NCBI RefSeq assembly: GCF_014650815.1
Contig: NZ_BMVR01000006.1
Location: forward strand, 487,912 to 551,911
Length of the DNA: 64,000 bases
DNA from: Streptomyces flavofungini
GTDB lineage: Bacteria > Actinomycetota > Actinomycetes > Streptomycetales > Streptomycetaceae
Direction: 5' to 3'
The notes below the pieces were generated by a model, which searched no databases, was not told the origin of the DNA, and was given only the letters and a program-made list of their open reading frames with translations. The position numbers and the translations under genes are program-made. How positions within the stretch are numbered: position 1 is the first letter of the stretch; every line of letters begins with the position of its first letter. This document shows positions 60,693 to 64,000 of the stretch, in pieces.

Positions 60693-61607
60693 ATGTCTAA
60701 TACGAAGGCCCGGCCCCCGCAGCCCGTCGCCTCCGAGCACATAGCGCTCAAGGCACGCAACGTCTCCTTCTCCTGGGAGAGCACCCCGCTCCACTGGCTT
60801 CCGGGGGACCCCTTCACGACGCACACGATCAACGTGCTGCACCTGCTGCTCCCGGCAGGGGAACGCTGGTTCGTGCACGTGTACAAGCAGGTGCTCCCGC
60901 ACATCCGGGACGAGCGGCTGCGCGAGGACGTCATCGGGTTCATCGGCCAGGAGGCCATGCACAGCCAGGCCCACGACGAAGTCCTGCCGCACCTGCGGGA
61001 GCAGGGCCTGGACCCGACCCCGTACACCGCCCAGGTCGACTGGCTTTTCGAGAAGCTGCTCGGGGACCGCACGCTGCCGCCGGGGAAGGCGCGCCACTGG
61101 TGGCTGCTGGAGCGCGTGGCGATGATCGCGGCGATCGAGCACTACACCGCGTTCCTCGGCGACTGGGTGCTGAACGCGGAGGAGTTGGACCGCCGGGGGG
61201 CCGACCCGACGATGCTGGACCTGCTGCGCTGGCACGGCGCGGAGGAGGTCGAGCACCGGTCGGTCGCCTTCGACCTGTTCATGCACGTCGACGGGAGCTA
61301 CCGCCGTCGCGCCCGCACCTGGGCCACCGCCTTCACCGCGCTGGTGTTCCTGTGGCAGCGCGGCGCCCGCTTCTTCATGGAGAACGATCCGACGCTGACC
61401 GACGGCAAGGCGTCCTTCCGGGACTTCCACCGCAGCGGCCGCGCGGGCACCCTGCCCACGACGGGCGACATGATCCGCTCCATCCCGCGCTATCTGAGCC
61501 GCGGCTACCACCCCTCCCAGGAGGGCAGCACCGCGCAGGCCGTCGCCTACCTCGCCTCCTCCCCCGCGGCCACCGCCGCCGAGGCCCGCACGAACGGGGC
61601 CGTCTGA
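60693..61607 (+). CDS. Predicted metal-dependent hydrolase / ferritin-like diiron protein (PF10118 type)
   Basis: Helical protein of 304 residues. Carboxylate/His pairs on four helices suggest a ferritin-like diiron centre: GFIGQEAMHSQAH (E-x-x-H), AAIEHYTAFLGDW and WHGAEEVEHRSVAFDLF (E-x-x-x-H). COG3687 proteins are annotated as metal-dependent hydrolases but their reaction is not known to me. The ATG is preceded by a strong hairpin and a short leader. Its stop is 3 bases from the start of a 2Fe-2S flavoreductase, so the two are translated together. A reductase partner fits a diiron oxygenase or desaturase better than a hydrolase; this is an inference. Confidence 0.8.
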   Translation: MSNTKARPPQPVASEHIALKARNVSFSWESTPLHWLPGDPFTTHTINVLHLLLPAGERWFVHVYKQVLPHIRDERLREDVIGFIGQEAMHSQAHDEVLPHLREQGLDPTPYTAQVDWLFEKLLGDRTLPPGKARHWWLLERVAMIAAIEHYTAFLGDWVLNAEELDRRGADPTMLDLLRWHGAEEVEHRSVAFDLFMHVDGSYRRRARTWATAFTALVFLWQRGARFFMENDPTLTDGKASFRDFHRSGRAGTLPTTGDMIRSIPRYLSRGYHPSQEGSTAQAVAYLASSPAATAAEARTNGAV

Positions 61608-61610
61608 CCC

Positions 61611-62708
61611 ATGTCCTCCAGCCTGCGTACCGCCCGCGCCGCCCGCGCCGCCCTCTTCGTGGTCGGCACCGCACTCCTCACCCGACGCGCCCTGCGCCGC
61701 CGCATCGGCGCCTCGCCGCTGTGGCCGCTGCCCGCCCTGGAGGAGCCCGTCTCCGGGCAGCCGCGCTCGCGGGCACTGCGGCTGCGCGTCGCCCGGCACG
61801 AGCACGTCGCCGAGGGGGTCGTACAACTGCGCCTGGAGAGTGGGCAGTCGGGCGCGCTGCCCGCCTGGGAGCCGGGCGCGCACCTGGATCTGGTGCTGCC
61901 TTCGGGGCTCGTACGGCAGTACTCGCTGTGCGGGGATCCCGAGGACTCGTCCTCGTACACCGTCGCCACCCGGCTCATCGGGGCGGACGAGGGCGGGCGC
62001 GGCGGGTCCCGTGAGGTGCACGAGGTGTTGCGGGAAGGGGTGGAGGTGGAGGTGCGGGGGCCGCGGAACCGGTTCCCGCTGCTCGACGGGGCCGCTTCGT
62101 ATGTCTTTGTCGCGGGGGGCATCGGGATCACGCCCCTGCTCGCCATGGTGCGGGCCGTGGAGGCGGCCGGCGGTGACTGGCGGTTGCTGTACTGCGGGCG
62201 GAGTCGGGCCTCCATGCCGTTCCTGGAGGAGTTGGAGAAGTTGGGGGGTGCGGGTGAGCGGGTGCTTGTTGTCGCCGAGGACGAGTGCGGGCTGCCCGAT
62301 GTGCGGGGATTCCTCGGGGGCGGTGGGGCCGGGGCCGTGTATGTGTGCGGGCCCGAGGGGCTCATGGACGCCGTGGCCGGGGCGCTGCCCGCAGGGGCTT
62401 CGCTGCATCTGGAGCGGTTCGCCCCGGCCGCGGCCGCCGGGGGCGAGAGCGCTTTCGAGGTCGAACTGCGGCGCAGCGGGCGCACGGTGACCGTGGGCGC
62501 GGACACCACGGTGCTCGCAGCCGTGCGCGCCGAGCTGCCCGACACCCCGTACTCCTGCGAGCAGGGGTTCTGCGGGACCTGCCAACACCGGGTCCTGGAG
62601 GGCGAGATCGACCATCGCGACGAGCTGCTCACCGACGGCGAGCGCGGGGACTCGATGCTGATCTGCGTGTCGCGGGCGCGCGGTACGCGGCTCGTGCTCG
62701 ACGCGTAG
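61611..62708 (+). CDS. PDR-type oxidoreductase (FMN, NAD(P)H, C-terminal 2Fe-2S)
   Basis: Electron-transfer protein of 365 residues. The flavin-binding motif is VRQYSLCGDP (R-x-Y-S, about residues 102-111), the NAD(P)H motif is VAGGIGITPLLAMV (near 168), and the plant-type 2Fe-2S cluster is in the C-terminal region CEQGFCGTC ... LICVSR (C-x4-C-x2-C then Cys). This is the phthalate dioxygenase reductase/VanB arrangement. The N-terminus has a short hydrophobic stretch (AALFVVGTALLTRRALRRR) that may associate with the membrane. It starts 3 bases after the diiron-type gene and would supply electrons to it. Confidence 0.92.
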   Translation: MSSSLRTARAARAALFVVGTALLTRRALRRRIGASPLWPLPALEEPVSGQPRSRALRLRVARHEHVAEGVVQLRLESGQSGALPAWEPGAHLDLVLPSGLVRQYSLCGDPEDSSSYTVATRLIGADEGGRGGSREVHEVLREGVEVEVRGPRNRFPLLDGAASYVFVAGGIGITPLLAMVRAVEAAGGDWRLLYCGRSRASMPFLEELEKLGGAGERVLVVAEDECGLPDVRGFLGGGGAGAVYVCGPEGLMDAVAGALPAGASLHLERFAPAAAAGGESAFEVELRRSGRTVTVGADTTVLAAVRAELPDTPYSCEQGFCGTCQHRVLEGEIDHRDELLTDGERGDSMLICVSRARGTRLVLDA

Positions 62709-62833
62709 CGGCGCGGGCGGGGCGTGGGTGTGGGTGTGCCGGGGCCGGGTCGGGCCTGGTCAGGCGCGGCTTCGGTGAACAGGCGGAGCGGGGGCGTCCG
62801 TTCACGGCCGGATCGCATCGGTAGAGTGTTCGC

Positions 62834-63541
62834 ATGACTACCGGGACGCGCCGCAGGATGGGTGTCGAGGAGCGGCGGCAGCAACTGATCGGGGTCGCGC
62901 TCGAGCTGTTCAGCCATCGCTCGCCCGACGACGTCTCCATCGACGAGATAGCGGCGGCCGCGGGCATCTCGCGCCCGCTCGTGTACCACTACTTCCCCGG
63001 CAAGCTCAGCCTGTACGAGGCGGCGCTCAAGCGGGCCGCGGACGAGCTGGCCGAGCGGTTCCTGGAGCCGCACGAGGGGCCGCTGGGGTCGCGGCTGCTG
63101 CGGGTGACGGGACGTTTCCTCGGCTTCGTCGACGAGCACGGGCCCGGTTTCTCCGCGCTGATGCGCGGCGGCCCGGCGGTCGGCTCCTCGACGACGAACG
63201 CGCTCATCGACTCGGTGCGGCAGGCCGCGTACGACCAGATCCTCGCGCACCTCGGCGTCACCGCGCCGCCCGCCCGGCTCGAACTGGTGGTGCGGTCCTG
63301 GATCTCGCTCGCCGAGTCGACGGCGCTGATCTGGCTGGACGGCCGCCGCATCCCGCGGGCCGAGCTTGAGCTCCAACTCGTCCATGACTTCGCCGCGTTG
63401 GCGGCGGTGAGCGCCGCCTACGACGACGAGATGGCGCTGCTGCTCGGCGGCATCCTCGCGGACGAGCCCGCCGACGGGCCGTTCGCGGACCTGCTGACCC
63501 GCCTGGCCGCGCTCGCGCCGCGCGCGGCGCTGCCCTCCTAG
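62834..63541 (+). CDS. TetR-family transcriptional regulator
   Basis: Repressor of 235 residues. The HTH appears as RRQQLIGVALELFSHRSPDD, VSIDEIAAAAGISRPLVYHY and FPGKLSLYEAALKRA (about residues 14-65), followed by a ligand-binding helical domain (RFLGFVDEHGPGFSALMRGG). It has no tail of note. It follows the diiron/reductase pair by 125 bases on the same strand, and probably controls this pair in response to a lipid or hydrophobic compound. The ATG at 62834 gives MTTGTRRRMGVEERR. Confidence 0.88.
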   Translation: MTTGTRRRMGVEERRQQLIGVALELFSHRSPDDVSIDEIAAAAGISRPLVYHYFPGKLSLYEAALKRAADELAERFLEPHEGPLGSRLLRVTGRFLGFVDEHGPGFSALMRGGPAVGSSTTNALIDSVRQAAYDQILAHLGVTAPPARLELVVRSWISLAESTALIWLDGRRIPRAELELQLVHDFAALAAVSAAYDDEMALLLGGILADEPADGPFADLLTRLAALAPRAALPS

Positions 63542-63583
63542 CCCGTCGGGCGTCCGTCGGCCCGGCGCGGGTACGTCAGCGCC

Positions 63584-63943
63584 TCACGCGTCCGTCGCCT
63601 TGCGGTAGGACGCGTCGAGGTCGCACACCTCCGCCGAGATGTGCACCACGTGCCCCGCCACGGGCTTGAGATGGCGGCGTACGAGATCCACCGCCGCGTC
63701 CGTCACCCGCGCCTTGGCCTCGGCCGTGCGCCCCGGCAGCAGGCCGATCCGCACGTGCACCACCGCGTGCCCGTCCTCGTCGCCGCCCACGACGGCCGTC
63801 TCCGTGCGCACGAAGCGGGTCTTGCAGGCCGCCAGGGTGGCGGCCGTCTCCTCGACGAGCAGCGGGTGCAGCGCGAGCGCGAGGCCCCGCCGGTCGAAGG
63901 AGTCCGCGAGCGGCTCGGAGTAGTCGACGGTGATCTGCGGCAT
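63584..63943 (-). CDS. 5-carboxymethyl-2-hydroxymuconate isomerase-like protein (CHMI)
   Basis: Small enzyme of 119 residues of the tautomerase superfamily. The N-terminal Pro (MPQITVDYSEP), which acts as the catalytic base after removal of Met, is conserved, and the body has ALALHPLLVEETAATLAACK and VVHVRIGLLPGRTAEAKARV. CHMI acts in the homoprotocatechuate branch of aromatic degradation, but single family genes outside that cluster may have other substrates. The ATG follows AGGAGAGCACCC. It is convergent with the TetR gene; the stops are 42 bases apart. The last 57 bases of the window hold only its upstream region. Confidence 0.85.
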   Translation of the reverse strand: MPQITVDYSEPLADSFDRRGLALALHPLLVEETAATLAACKTRFVRTETAVVGGDEDGHAVVHVRIGLLPGRTAEAKARVTDAAVDLVRRHLKPVAGHVVHISAEVCDLDASYRKATDA

Positions 63944-64000
63944 GGGTGCTCTCCTGTGTGCGCGTACGCGTGTGCCCGTACGCAGGTGTCCGTACGGCCT

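Noticed and set aside
1..64000. tRNA, rRNA, phage, integrative element or secondary-metabolite cluster
   Set aside because: I found no cloverleaf-like tRNA, rRNA, integrase, transposase, PKS or NRPS signature; the content fits conserved chromosomal core with accessory islands.

Overview
The window is chromosomal core DNA from a Streptomyces-type actinomycete. Evidence: very high G+C with G/C-ending codons, GTG/TTG starts, purine-rich Shine-Dalgarno sites, and a gene order I recall from Streptomyces coelicolor (cobS-pepA-lpd-sucB-gntR-aceE, then lipB-lipA-glnA, then glnII). I saw no tRNA, rRNA, CRISPR array, integrase or transposase. Nearly all genes are intact; the main exception is an asparaginase gene broken by a small palindromic repeat.

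Layout. 1-9.3 kb holds central carbon metabolism: the cobS tail, leucyl aminopeptidase, E3 (lpdA), E2 (sucB/aceF type), a GntR regulator and the pyruvate dehydrogenase E1 gene aceE, whose promoter overlaps a palindrome. 9.7-22.9 kb is a mixed set: a WYL regulator, SDR enzymes, a TetR/SDR divergent pair with a visible operator, a SpoIIE-type phosphatase, a GNAT, a TIGR01777 epimerase, an FAD oxidoreductase, a secreted GH20 hexosaminidase with an altered catalytic motif, and a large HTH/TPR-like regulator. 23.1-28.8 kb carries lipB-lipA, which make the lipoyl cofactor used by the E2 encoded upstream, then DUF4191, RDD and glnA with a complete GlnR double box.

28.9-43.7 kb is more accessory. It holds an ABM monooxygenase-like protein, a GlxA-type AraC regulator opposite a Tat-exported DJ-1 protein, an XRE/SDR divergent pair, a cobalamin-riboswitch-controlled ABC uptake operon (probable vitamin B12 import), a translationally coupled AraC-VOC pair, an exported HAD phosphatase, the broken asparaginase and an ArsC-like protein. 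43.9-47.7 kb carries glnII with its own GlnR box, a possible leader peptide before an orphan winged-helix regulator, and an epimerase. 47.8-64 kb has an MMPL exporter opposite a histidine kinase/response regulator pair, secreted proteins (DUF1996, GH89), a sigma-factor-like protein with a membrane anchor, and a tight pair encoding a diiron-like protein (PF10118 type) plus a 2Fe-2S flavoreductase, followed by a TetR gene.

Themes. Lipoate-dependent pyruvate oxidation (aceE, E2, E3, lipA, lipB) and GlnR-controlled nitrogen assimilation (glnA, glnII) are the functional core. Short tandem repeats are unusually common, both between convergent genes and in N-terminal coding regions. The best candidates for something undescribed are the diiron/flavoreductase operon (60.7-63.5 kb), the membrane-tethered sigma-like protein (58.6-60.6 kb), and the putative leader peptide (45.8 kb). 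Much of the rest is conserved Streptomyces content.
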